Shown one piece after another: positions 8,581 to 17,501 of a DNA stretch of 57,261 bases. Made by a program: the position numbers and the translations under genes. This DNA is from Alistipes sp. GTDB lineage: Bacteria > Bacteroidota > Bacteroidia > Bacteroidales > Rikenellaceae. Numbering within the stretch: position 1 is the stretch's first letter; every line of letters starts with the position of its first letter. The DNA lies in NCBI GenBank assembly GCA_017629985.1, contig JAGBWD010000030.1:1-57261 (forward strand). The letters are read 5' to 3'. Under the pieces are notes generated by a model. The model had not been told where the DNA came from. It did no database searches and was given only the letters and a program-made list of their open reading frames with translations.

Positions 8581-10326
8581 CTACAGATGCAACGGCATAG
8601 CTACGATATGCGATGTAGAGGCCTCATGGTTATCTATCTTCTCGATAAGCTCCTCGATAGGTCGTGGCTCCATCTTACTCCAATCTAGCTCCTCGGAGCG
8701 CCACATAGGCGATACATTACCCTTATAATCATAGGCCGCAGCACATACATAGTATGGCATATAATCGTATATAACGGTTGTATACTCAAATGGCTCACAT
8801 GGATCGCACAACAGGTCGAAGAAGATAATCTCCTCGCCGTGATAGTCATAATCCTCCTTTGCGAATGGATATACAAAGATATCATCGGTAGGCTTGCTGG
8901 TCTGCACCTCCATAAATATTACGCACATACTAGTATCGTAGGTATAAGGAGGAGTATAATACTTGAAGCGCTCTGGGTCGTAGGCATACAACTCCGAAGG
9001 GGTATATGGGCCACCGATATTTACGCCAGTAACCTCCAGCTCACACTCACCCTCTGGCTCTGTTTTAAAGATCTTCTTGCAGATATCTGTGGTTATCACA
9101 CCGCCACTGTAGCCAAAGGCAACAATAAGATACTCGGTATCAGGATAGAGAGTGTTAAGATGTGAGGTCATCTCACCCTTAAAGGTGTAGGCAGCATAAG
9201 ACCACTCACCAAAAATAAGCTCTAGAAGATACTCATCGTCATACTCCTTGGGGAGGTATGCGGTCTGCGTGATGAGCATCAGATACTGCGTATCCGCCTC
9301 CGAAGGGGTAATGCGGATATCTGCAACACGAACATAACAGTTGGTAACCTCAATATCTATATCCATATCTGACTGTTGCACCTCCTCGGTAACAAAGTTT
9401 ATATATGTAGGCTTGGCAACAACCTGCACAAGGCCATCATACTCCTCAACAGGGTATACCAATGCCGAATAGAGAACGTATGACGCTAGCTCTGTCTCCA
9501 CACTCTGATTGCCCTTTAGACACACATTATCGAGAATATACTGCGAGTCATAGCCGTAACTTAAGTTACTGCTATAGACATTAACCCACTCATCAGCCAA
9601 GCTCTTCATATCCTCATCCGTGAAGTTTGACTCATCATCAACATACAATTCGCTATTAGCATCGACAAACTTTACAACATAGTGACCATCCCAATTTTCA
9701 GGTTCAATGTTTAGCACCACCTCGGCACCATTCACTTCGACATCGAGGTTAAAGTTTACATCCTTCAATGGTGCATACTCTGGCTCTATAACCTCCCATG
9801 TAATCTCTGTCACAGGCTCATACTCCGAGCCATCCTCGTTGAACTGAATACCATAGACATACAACACCGACTTAACACCAGGAAGCACACTGCCCCACTT
9901 CACACGCTTCGTACCCTGAAAAGCGATATTCGACTCAAGCAGATACTCCTTCAAGTTCTTCTTACTCTCGGCAGCGTTGCCCTCAAAGGCGAGATAGTCA
10001 TCCTCCCACAACGTCTCGGCGCTATCTATGCCAGCGCTCTGGAGATAGGATACCTCCTCGAGGTACATGATATAGTAGATTTGCTCATCCGATGGTGTAA
10101 CCTGTGTAATAGCAGATGAAGCATGAACCTCCTCAACGGTGATGACAAATTCCACGGTAGGGGTAGGATCCTCTTCTGGGTCCTCCTCTGGATCCTCTTC
10201 TGGGTCCTCGGGGTCCTCTGGCTGCTCCTCTGGCTGCTTTACAGGCTCTGTACTATCCTTGGCACATGCCACAAACAACAGCGCCATAACTATTACAGCG
10301 AATAGCTGCTTAAAAAACATCTTCAT
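8581..10326 (-). CDS. Surface lipoprotein with repeated fibronectin-like domains
   Basis: A 581-residue lipoprotein of unknown function. The signal peptide ends in a lipobox (LLFVAC, Cys at about 21). Next is an acidic Pro-Glu-Asp repeat linker (about 30-56, units PEEDP) that would hold the protein off the outer membrane. The rest reads as several beta-sandwich domains, each with a 'y.vtPSd.qy.Yimyl.e..yL' pattern: for example QVTPSDEQIYYIMYLEE near 80 and RITPSEADTQYLMLITQ near 340. The protein is strongly acidic and rich in Tyr. It follows the BACON lipoprotein by 20 bases in one operon. Such pairs occur in surface or vesicle lipoproteins of Bacteroidales; ligand unknown. Confidence 0.72.
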   Translation of the reverse strand: MKMFFKQLFAVIVMALLFVACAKDSTEPVKQPEEQPEDPEDPEEDPEEDPEEDPTPTVEFVITVEEVHASSAITQVTPSDEQIYYIMYLEEVSYLQSAGIDSAETLWEDDYLAFEGNAAESKKNLKEYLLESNIAFQGTKRVKWGSVLPGVKSVLYVYGIQFNEDGSEYEPVTEITWEVIEPEYAPLKDVNFNLDVEVNGAEVVLNIEPENWDGHYVVKFVDANSELYVDDESNFTDEDMKSLADEWVNVYSSNLSYGYDSQYILDNVCLKGNQSVETELASYVLYSALVYPVEEYDGLVQVVAKPTYINFVTEEVQQSDMDIDIEVTNCYVRVADIRITPSEADTQYLMLITQTAYLPKEYDDEYLLELIFGEWSYAAYTFKGEMTSHLNTLYPDTEYLIVAFGYSGGVITTDICKKIFKTEPEGECELEVTGVNIGGPYTPSELYAYDPERFKYYTPPYTYDTSMCVIFMEVQTSKPTDDIFVYPFAKEDYDYHGEEIIFFDLLCDPCEPFEYTTVIYDYMPYYVCAAAYDYKGNVSPMWRSEELDWSKMEPRPIEELIEKIDNHEASTSHIVAMPLHL

Positions 10327-10346
10327 ATCCTTAAAATTTATAATTA

Positions 10347-12284
10347 CTATTTAGACACTTCTGTAAATATCACACCTTCAAACTCAATAATACGTCCATC
10401 CAACGTCACAAAGCGAGCATCGTAGGTGAAGGTCAAATCTTGATTATCAACATACTCAAAGTGGTAGTCATCGGTGCTAATCTCTATGCGCTTACCCTGA
10501 TAGTTGATATATGGCATATAGATCTTACCATCGTCATAGTTGATGACTAACTCATTGTTATCATCATCGTAGAAGTAGAAATATATGCCCGCCATACCAG
10601 CATACGAAGCCTCAACGTATGTAGGCGTAAAGTTAAGCTTTGTTCCAGCTACATCCTCATAGTTATAACCCTCAACAGCACCTGTCCACTCCAACCAATA
10701 TGTTTGATTGTTACACTCCCACTCTATGCGGAACGTAGTACTCCTATCACCATTATTCTTTACCACAGCCTTCGCCGATGTCATCTTATCATAATCAGCG
10801 CCGTAACCATGGATGCAGTAGTTCAAGGACATAGTACCACTCTCCGTAGAGTAAGTTCCATTAGCTACAGGCTTTCCGACAGCTATATCACTAGCCTTGA
10901 AGTTAAACTTATGGCCCTCCAATTCGCTGTAGTAAAAGACTATCTCCTTCTCACCTGGCTTGTCGTAATATACCTCGGCACGGAGGATATCGTAAGGTAT
11001 GGCATCGCCACCACCAATATTTTCCTCATACTCAAAGCCCTCGACAGCACCTGTCCACTCGGCAATATATATCACATTGTCATACTTCCAAGATATATCG
11101 AAACGAGTTTGACCATCACGGGTAAGAGCATCAAGCGATGCATCTATCATCGCGCCATTCACACCCTCAACATCGTGTATACCATCTATTATCGTCTCTC
11201 CTATCATAGAGTAGTAACCATCCAAGATAACACCCTCGGCAAGCGTTGTTGCCACGTTGAAGAGATACCTCTTATCGTCATCGGCCGTAAAGATAAGCTC
11301 CACACTACCCTCTACACTACTACCTAGCGCCACAGAGGATATCACAAGGCTCTCCTCGCGAAGCTTCGCAAGCTGCGTTACAGAGATCTCGCGCGACACA
11401 TCTACATAATCTACATATAGGGTCGCTGTGCGTGACTCATAGGTAGGATTCTCATCTACCGATATGAGTATCTCTGTGTCAGAGACCGTAGCACGAAGCC
11501 ATGACTCCAAAGCTGTAATCTCTATCTCTGCCCCGGCCTGTGGATTATCAATGGTGTAGGCCACAGCGTAATCACCACCTGCTGATGCAGCCTCAACAGC
11601 ACTCTTATCGAGCGTAAGGTCTACCACAACGCCCGCCTGATTAATGGTTAGGCTACACTGCGCCTCCTCGCCATAGACAAAGCCTAGACTCTTGGTACGA
11701 CTATCTACATCAGTATTAGGAGCGATATCTATGATAATTGCATCCTCGGTAACCTCAAACGAGCCAAACCATCCATCATCTGTTCCTAAATATCCCAACT
11801 CAACGCCCTCGATAGGGTTCTCAATGGTGTATCCTATGCTGTAGCTACCACCCTCTGCAGGTACCTCAACAACACTCTTCTCAAGCACAATGACTGGGGC
11901 ATCAGGCTTCACTGCTGCAGCCTGCTCTACGGTTACCGTTGCCTCAAACCTATCGTATAGCAGAGTCACTGTAGCCTCACGAGCCTCATACGCGCTATTT
12001 TCAGCCGCCACATACACTATCTTCCCACTCTCGGCAACACCCTCCGAGAGCCACTCCGCGTTGTCCGATGACGACACCTCAACGCCCTGCAAAGGATTAG
12101 TTATCAAATAGGTTATAATAACCTCTCCACCTATAGAATCCACAGAGACCGCACTATCGGAGGTTAGCTCAAATTTAGTCTCTGGCTGCTGCGTAGTCTT
12201 GGCAGGCTCCTTCTCGCATGCAAAGAGCATAACAGAGATAAATAGGAGTGATAAAATCTTGGTAAAAGTCTTCATATTGTTCAT
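10347..12284 (-). CDS. BACON-domain lipoprotein with repeated C-terminal modules
   Basis: A 645-residue lipoprotein. The start is at 12284 or at the internal Met codon at 12275 (MKTFTKILSLLFI), which gives a more typical signal peptide. The lipobox is MLFAC. Three BACON-like beta-sandwich repeats follow (about 38-125, 130-220, 222-310), each with 'G..y.v.Ytidnp..g.e' and 'a.Yv.r.atv.l.y' and ending in 'v.v.Qa'. The C-terminal half has two related modules ending in EWTGAVEGFEYEE and EWTGAVEGYNYED, then a third, diverged one. This module recurs at the end of the giant lipoprotein ending at 43145. BACON domains are often linked to glycan or mucin binding in Bacteroidetes; here that is inference. 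Confidence 0.8.
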   Translation of the reverse strand: MNNMKTFTKILSLLFISVMLFACEKEPAKTTQQPETKFELTSDSAVSVDSIGGEVIITYLITNPLQGVEVSSSDNAEWLSEGVAESGKIVYVAAENSAYEAREATVTLLYDRFEATVTVEQAAAVKPDAPVIVLEKSVVEVPAEGGSYSIGYTIENPIEGVELGYLGTDDGWFGSFEVTEDAIIIDIAPNTDVDSRTKSLGFVYGEEAQCSLTINQAGVVVDLTLDKSAVEAASAGGDYAVAYTIDNPQAGAEIEITALESWLRATVSDTEILISVDENPTYESRTATLYVDYVDVSREISVTQLAKLREESLVISSVALGSSVEGSVELIFTADDDKRYLFNVATTLAEGVILDGYYSMIGETIIDGIHDVEGVNGAMIDASLDALTRDGQTRFDISWKYDNVIYIAEWTGAVEGFEYEENIGGGDAIPYDILRAEVYYDKPGEKEIVFYYSELEGHKFNFKASDIAVGKPVANGTYSTESGTMSLNYCIHGYGADYDKMTSAKAVVKNNGDRSTTFRIEWECNNQTYWLEWTGAVEGYNYEDVAGTKLNFTPTYVEASYAGMAGIYFYFYDDDNNELVINYDDGKIYMPYINYQGKRIEISTDDYHFEYVDNQDLTFTYDARFVTLDGRIIEFEGVIFTEVSK

Positions 12285-12309
12285 GATTAAAGAGTACTCT
12301 ATTGTATGA

Positions 12310-12340
12310 CAAATATAGAAAATTTTTATTACAGCACAAA
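12310..12340 (-). promoter_or_regulatory. Promoter of the BACON lipoprotein operon
   Basis: On the minus strand: TTTG (12340-12337), a 19-nt spacer, and TATATTTG (12317-12310). This is a perfect Bacteroidetes consensus 26 bases ahead of the first start codon. Confidence 0.85.
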
Positions 12341-12537
12341 ATTATAGCGATGTTTTAATCCTATTTTAGGGTTATTTGAGAGCGATAGGCTCGTTCACAT
12401 CATGAAAATCGAAACCACCACTTATGATTATGGGATAAAGTCCCACCCGCTGCAGCCACACATTTCATCTATCGGCGCGATATTTGTTTGGGTGGTAATG
12501 ACGAAAAATTAGTGTAAAACAATTAATGTTTTGACTT

Positions 12538-13749
12538 ATGAAAAAATTTTTACTTTGTCTATGTATGGCCACGATGACTATGGTGGCAATGGCACAGGAG
12601 AATTGGCAGCCTATGCGCTGGCAAGGCTTTGAGACCAATCGTTTCTGGGATAATTGGGAGGTATCGCTAGGTGGTGGTAACTCATTCCTACAGTTGTCGC
12701 AAAAGTGGGGCGAGGATCCTGGCTCATTCCTAGACCGCAATGGCTGGAATGTAAACGCAGGATTCTTGAAGTGGGTAGCGCCAACTATTGGTATGCGTCT
12801 ACAACTAGATGCTGGCGAGTTCCGTAACTACGCCTATGACTCATCACGTTTTGGCAACGGAGCCTTCAACACCCCCTACCTATTTGTGCATGGTGACATC
12901 ATGATTAACATGTCCAACTGGATAGGTGGATACAAGCCCGACAGAGTATACTATGCTATCTCCTACATGGGATTTGGATATACCGCAATGTCGTGGACAA
13001 AGGGGTCGGCAGGTTCCTATAATGGGGAGTTTGCCTTCACATCGGGACTCCTTAACAAGTTTCGCATCACGCCACAGTGGGATATAGAGCTAGACCTACG
13101 CTCATGGCTCTTCGCCGAGAGGTCTCTCCCCGAGCAGATACGCAGTGGCGGCCGTTATGCCTTTAGCGTATCAGCATCAATAGGTGTCGCCTATCGCTTC
13201 AATCAGCGCGACTGGGAGCCAGGATATCCCGAAGTGGAGGTGGATGGATACCTAGCTGCGATATTTGCCCTCGAGCAGCGTCTAGCAACACGTGACGAGG
13301 AGCTTATGGCGGCAACTGACGAGCTTGATAAACTCGCCACATCCAACAATGACCTTGCAATGGAGTTGGAACAGCTTAAGAGCGCAGCACCACAGCCTAT
13401 GGATATTCCATCGGTGGAGTCTATAGCATTCTTCACCATTGGTGATGCCACTATCGGCGATTACGCACAGGCGACACTCGAGAGCTACGTAAGCCAGGCC
13501 AAGCTCTCCTCTTGCCCAATATCTGTTGTTGGATATGCCGACAAGGAGACCGGTAGCGCCGAGCGTAATGAAGAGCTATCTATGGAGCGTGCCAAGGCTG
13601 TTACGGAGTGGCTCGTATCACATGGCATAGATGCTTCGCGCATCAGCACCTCATGGGTTGGTGATACAGAGGAGGCCTTCACAACCCCCGACACCCCTAT
13701 CGTAAATCGGTGCGTGATAATTAGAGAGGAGTGCATAGTGGCAAAATAG
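12538..13749 (+). CDS. OmpA-family outer membrane protein
   Basis: A 403-residue protein with a Sec signal peptide (MKKFLLCLCMATMTMVAMA). About residues 24-215 form an eight-strand-like beta barrel rich in Trp and Tyr with alternating hydrophobics, ending in ASIGVAYRFNQ. Residues about 240-285 look like a coiled coil (EQRLATRDEELMAATDELD and following). About 290-400 form an OmpA C-terminal peptidoglycan-binding domain, with VVGYADKETGSAERNEELS, then MERAKAVTEWLVSHGI. It would anchor the outer membrane to the cell wall. No good promoter was found, only a partial -7 match near 12484. It stands alone, with a bidirectional terminator after it. Confidence 0.87.
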   Translation: MKKFLLCLCMATMTMVAMAQENWQPMRWQGFETNRFWDNWEVSLGGGNSFLQLSQKWGEDPGSFLDRNGWNVNAGFLKWVAPTIGMRLQLDAGEFRNYAYDSSRFGNGAFNTPYLFVHGDIMINMSNWIGGYKPDRVYYAISYMGFGYTAMSWTKGSAGSYNGEFAFTSGLLNKFRITPQWDIELDLRSWLFAERSLPEQIRSGGRYAFSVSASIGVAYRFNQRDWEPGYPEVEVDGYLAAIFALEQRLATRDEELMAATDELDKLATSNNDLAMELEQLKSAAPQPMDIPSVESIAFFTIGDATIGDYAQATLESYVSQAKLSSCPISVVGYADKETGSAERNEELSMERAKAVTEWLVSHGIDASRISTSWVGDTEEAFTTPDTPIVNRCVIIREECIVAK

Positions 13750-13769
13750 GCTACAGCACCCCATAACAG

Positions 13770-13798
13770 AGGGCCTGCCCAAAATTTGGGCAGGCCCT
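13770..13798. terminator. Bidirectional terminator between ompA-like and alpha-oxoamine synthase genes
   Basis: A perfect 11-bp stem (agggcctgccc 13770-13780 with gggcaggccct 13788-13798) with a short AT loop lies between two convergent genes. Confidence 0.85.
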
Positions 13799-13819
13799 AT
13801 CACTATCGCCATTACTCTA

Positions 13820-15088
13820 CTAACGTACCTTAAACTCTGGATCAGCCTTATTTGGAATAGGCTTAATATACTCACCAGCCTCGAACTTTGCGCGTACAGC
13901 CTTGAAGGTATTAATAGTATACTCCACATCCTCCATGGTGTGTGCAGCAGTAGGGATAACACGAAGGATAATCTCACCCTTTGGTATCACAGGATAGATA
14001 ACAATAGAACAGAAGAGACCATAGTTCTCACGAAGATCTACAATAAGGTTAGTACCCTCCTCATTGCCACCCTTCATATATATAGGTGTAACAGGCGACT
14101 GCGTAACACCAATATCAAAGCCGTTATCGGTAAGACCCTTCTGGAGCGCACGAGTTATCTCCCAAAGCTTATCCTTATACTCGGGATGCTTACGAATAAG
14201 GTCGAGGCGCTTAAGCGCACCTAGCACCATAGGCATAGGGAGTGACTTGGCATAGAGCTGTGAGCGCATGTTATAGCGGAAGAGATTGATAAGCCAACGT
14301 GGGCCACACACAAAGGCTCCAATGCCTGCCATAGACTTTGCAAAGGTATTGAACAGCACATCTATCTCATCCTGAACGCCAAAGTGATCACCCGTGCCAC
14401 GACCATTCTCACCCATAGTACCAAAGCCATGAGCATCATCAACAAGAAGACGGAAGCTATACTCCTTCTTCATCTTCACGATGACATCGAGGAAGCCTAG
14501 GTCACCCTTCATGCCAAATACACCCTCGGTGATTACCAGAACACCACCACGCTGCTCCTCGGCAAGCTCCGTAGCATGCTTAAGCTGCAAGCGCAACGAC
14601 TCCTCGTCATTGTGAGCATATACGAAGCGCTTACCTGGGTGCATGCGCAAACCATCGATGATGCAGGCGTGACACTCCTTGTCGTAGACCACAACATCGC
14701 GAGGTGTAAGAAGACAGTCAATGATTGATATCATACCCTGATAGCCGAAGTTAAGAAGAAAGGCATCCTCCTTACCCACAAACTCGGCAAGCTCACGCTC
14801 CAGCTGCTCATGATACTTTGTCTGACCAGACATCATACGCGCACCCATAGGATATGCCATACCATAATCCTTTGCACCCTGGGCATCAGCCTCGCGCACC
14901 TCGGGGTGGTTTGCCAAACCAAGGTAGTTGTTCAAGCTCCAGTTAAGAACGGGTTTACCGCGAAACATCATGTGTGGGCCAAGCTCTCCCTCCAACTTTG
15001 GGAATGCAAAATAGCCATGTACAGCCGACATATATTGACCAATAGGGCCTCCGGCATTCTTCGATAAACGATCAAAAATATCTACCAT
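13820..15088 (-). CDS. Alpha-oxoamine synthase (serine palmitoyltransferase / KBL / cysteate acyltransferase type)
   Basis: A 422-residue PLP-dependent enzyme that condenses an amino acid with an acyl thioester. The PLP Schiff-base lysine is Lys251 in TFAKSMAGIGAF. Other motifs are NYLGLANHPEV (substrate loop), the H-bearing YDKECHACIIDG, and LLVDDAHGFGTMGENGRG (Asp and His that hold the cofactor). It is longer than KBL or BioF (about 400), and its start, FDRLSKNAGGPIGQYM, resembles a Bacteroidetes clade annotated as serine palmitoyltransferase. Sulfonolipid producers use a cysteate acyltransferase of the same family, so the substrate (serine, cysteate or glycine) is open. There are no biotin genes nearby, which argues weakly against BioF. 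The gene is monocistronic. Confidence 0.8.
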   Translation of the reverse strand: MVDIFDRLSKNAGGPIGQYMSAVHGYFAFPKLEGELGPHMMFRGKPVLNWSLNNYLGLANHPEVREADAQGAKDYGMAYPMGARMMSGQTKYHEQLERELAEFVGKEDAFLLNFGYQGMISIIDCLLTPRDVVVYDKECHACIIDGLRMHPGKRFVYAHNDEESLRLQLKHATELAEEQRGGVLVITEGVFGMKGDLGFLDVIVKMKKEYSFRLLVDDAHGFGTMGENGRGTGDHFGVQDEIDVLFNTFAKSMAGIGAFVCGPRWLINLFRYNMRSQLYAKSLPMPMVLGALKRLDLIRKHPEYKDKLWEITRALQKGLTDNGFDIGVTQSPVTPIYMKGGNEEGTNLIVDLRENYGLFCSIVIYPVIPKGEIILRVIPTAAHTMEDVEYTINTFKAVRAKFEAGEYIKPIPNKADPEFKVR

Positions 15089-15172
15089 CTCTATACTTTT
15101 TAGTTAATTTCTGTTGATAATCGTCACACACCACGTGGGCATGCCACACAATCATTACCAACTACAAAGGTA
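15089..15172 (-). promoter_or_regulatory. Promoter and leader of the alpha-oxoamine synthase gene
   Basis: TACCTTTG on the minus strand at 15172-15165 is a good -7 box; the -33 region is weak. The leader of about 70 bases contains the palindrome ccacgtgg (15131-15138) and the motif GTGGCATGCCCA (minus strand, about 15136-15147), which also occurs ahead of the GNAT-like gene. Confidence 0.5.
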
Positions 15173-15302
15173 ATATTTTTTCCCTTTACGCACCCTTAAA
15201 TATGGTAAAAAAGAGCTATATTAATCATTAAAATAGGTAAATATACTTACATCCTATGAAAACTAATTGGAGATTTTATTTTCATTATTTATTAAGATTA
15301 GC

Positions 15303-15397
15303 TATCTTTGGCCTCATGTGACACCTCTACCACAAGAGCCTCTTTGCAAAATAGAGGCTCGAATGTATTGGTATCTCAATACAATTTCCTATTTTTG
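15303..15397 (+). promoter_or_regulatory. Two tandem promoter boxes and two hairpins ahead of the GH20 gene
   Basis: There are two -7 boxes: TATCTTTG (15303-15310), and TATTTTTG (15390-15397) with a near -33 ATTG at 15367-15370 and a 19-nt spacer. Between them lie two inverted repeats: gagcctct/agaggctc (15336-15343 with 15353-15360), and gtattg/caatac (15365-15370 with 15377-15382) covering the downstream -33 element. This looks like an operator or leader control region. The proximal promoter leaves a leader of only about 15 bases. Confidence 0.5.
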
Positions 15398-15416
15398 TAG
15401 AAAATAATTTTGCGAT

Positions 15417-17489
15417 ATGAAACATCTAAGATTTACTCTTATAATAGCATTTTTTGCTATCGTTGGCCTCAACGAGGCGAGCGCACAGTATTCACAGATT
15501 ACTCCCGCACCTTATAGCATCGAGCGAAAAGATACAGACGATATGGCGACCTTCGATGCCACGCAGGAACTGAAGCTCTACATTGATGCCGACAGCAAGA
15601 CTGCAGAGCGTATTCGTGCGGCTATTGCTACTTCGGGGCTCAAGGTTAAGGAGGTTAATAAGCCTGCAAAAAAGGCGTTCTTAAACCTTGTGATAGACCC
15701 TGCGGCTGTAAAAGAGGCGGAGGGATATCATATAGCTACAACCCCTGAAGGCATCAACATTAAGGCACATAGTGGCGCAGGACTCTTCTACGCTATACAG
15801 TCTATTCGCCAGATGATGGAGGGTGAGTTGAAGGGCAGATGGCTCGAAGGTGAGATTTACGACTATCCACGCTTCGAGTATCGTGGCATATTGATAGATA
15901 TCTCGCGTCACTTCCGCTCTGTGGAGTTCCTCAAGCGTCAGATTGATATGATGGCACGCCTAAAGATGAACCGTCTACATCTGCACCTCACCGATGCTGC
16001 GGGCTGGCGCATAGAGATTGAGTCCTACCCACGTCTTACGGAGTATGCTGCGTGGCGCAAGCAAGCTACGTGGAAGGAGTGGGGATATGGCGAGCGTGGC
16101 CACGTTGAGATGGGCACCGAGGGTGCGTATGGCGGTTATCTCACAAAGGAGGATGCAAAGGAGTTAGTGCGCTATGCGGCAGAGAGATACATCACTATCA
16201 TCCCTGAGATTGAGATGCCTGGACACTCCGAGGAGGTTATCGCAGCATATCCCGAGTTGGCTTGCACACCACGTCCCGAGCGTCAGGAGGATTTGTGCAT
16301 CGGCAAGGAGGCAACATTCGAGATGATGCAGGCCATCCTTGACGAGATTATCGAGATATTCCCATCGGAGTATATACATATTGGTGGCGACGAGGCTACG
16401 AAGCGCAGCTGGGGCGAGTGCGAAGATTGCCAGCGCCGCATGAAGGAGGAGGGTCTTGAGAGCGTGGATGAACTGCAAAGCTACATGATTCACCGCATCG
16501 AGAAGTACCTCAATGCTCGTGGTCGTCAGATTATTGGCTGGGATGAGATTCTTGAGGGCGGCCTTGCCCCTAACGCAACGGTGATGTCGTGGCGTGGTGA
16601 GGAGGGCGGTCGCGCAGCTGCCGAGGCGGGACATAAGGTTGTTATGTCACCCCACGCCTACTGCTACATCGACGCGCCACAGGATGCGCCACCTACACAG
16701 CCTGAGGCTATTGGTGGCTACCTACCTTTGGAGAAGGTCTACTCCTACGACCCTACGCCAAAGGATATGCCCGAGGAGGTTAGCAAGTATATCCTCGGTG
16801 TTCAGGGCAACCTATGGGCAGAGTTTATACCTACGGACGAACACTACGAGATGATGCTCTGGCCACGCGCCATGGCCATTGCCGAGATAGGATGGTCACA
16901 ACAACAAAATAGAGAGTATAGCGACTTCAGACGCCGCGCCATAGAGATTGTAGAGCGCATGATGGAGGAGGGATACCACCCCTTTGACCTCAAGAATGAA
17001 ATTGGTGAGCGTCCAGAGTCACTGCAACCAATAAAGCATCTCGCCCTGGGAAAGAGCGTCACCTACAACCTCCCTTCGAGATACTATGCTCCACAATATG
17101 GTGCTGCAGGCGATGCTACGCTGACGGATGGCCTACGCGGTACGTGGACCTATGCCGATGGCCGATGGCAGGGATTCCTAGGACGCGGTGGCGTGGATGC
17201 TACAATAGATATGGGTGAGGTTATGGAGATTAGCTCCATCTCCGCAGACTTCATGCAGTACTGTGGCCCTGGAGTCTTTATGCCCTGCTTGGTGGAGATT
17301 GCCGTGTCGGAAGATGGAGAGAACTACACCAAGATTGCAGATATAGAGCATGAGGTTATGGTTGAGGATGTGCCATCGTTCAAGAACTTTGGCTGGGAGG
17401 GCAGTGTCAAGGCACGATATATCCGCTACAAGGCCCACCGCAGCAAATTCTCGGGATTCCTATTTATAGATGAGATTGTTGTAAGGTAG
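15417..17489 (+). CDS. Beta-N-acetylhexosaminidase (GH20)
   Basis: A 690-residue exported glycosidase that removes terminal beta-GlcNAc or GalNAc from glycans. The signal peptide ends in ASAQ (residues 1-23). Residues about 30-145 form the GH20b N-terminal domain. The catalytic TIM barrel (about 148-500) contains YRGILIDISRHFRSVEFLK, HLHLTDAAGWRIEI and the catalytic pair Asp325-Glu326 in IHIGGDEATKRSW, as required for substrate-assisted catalysis. A C-terminal region (about 560-690) looks like a discoidin-type beta-sandwich (WQGFLGRGGVDATIDMG...VEIAVSEDGENY). It probably acts in the periplasm on host or dietary glycan fragments. It is a single gene, convergent with rnhB, with only 12 bases between them. 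Confidence 0.93.
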   Translation: MKHLRFTLIIAFFAIVGLNEASAQYSQITPAPYSIERKDTDDMATFDATQELKLYIDADSKTAERIRAAIATSGLKVKEVNKPAKKAFLNLVIDPAAVKEAEGYHIATTPEGINIKAHSGAGLFYAIQSIRQMMEGELKGRWLEGEIYDYPRFEYRGILIDISRHFRSVEFLKRQIDMMARLKMNRLHLHLTDAAGWRIEIESYPRLTEYAAWRKQATWKEWGYGERGHVEMGTEGAYGGYLTKEDAKELVRYAAERYITIIPEIEMPGHSEEVIAAYPELACTPRPERQEDLCIGKEATFEMMQAILDEIIEIFPSEYIHIGGDEATKRSWGECEDCQRRMKEEGLESVDELQSYMIHRIEKYLNARGRQIIGWDEILEGGLAPNATVMSWRGEEGGRAAAEAGHKVVMSPHAYCYIDAPQDAPPTQPEAIGGYLPLEKVYSYDPTPKDMPEEVSKYILGVQGNLWAEFIPTDEHYEMMLWPRAMAIAEIGWSQQQNREYSDFRRRAIEIVERMMEEGYHPFDLKNEIGERPESLQPIKHLALGKSVTYNLPSRYYAPQYGAAGDATLTDGLRGTWTYADGRWQGFLGRGGVDATIDMGEVMEISSISADFMQYCGPGVFMPCLVEIAVSEDGENYTKIADIEHEVMVEDVPSFKNFGWEGSVKARYIRYKAHRSKFSGFLFIDEIVVR

Positions 17490-17501
17490 CACACAACAGG
17501 G

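Noticed and set aside
10123-10354. Low-complexity frames on the plus strand opposite the acidic linker
   Set aside because: They are antisense shadows of the PEEDP repeat.
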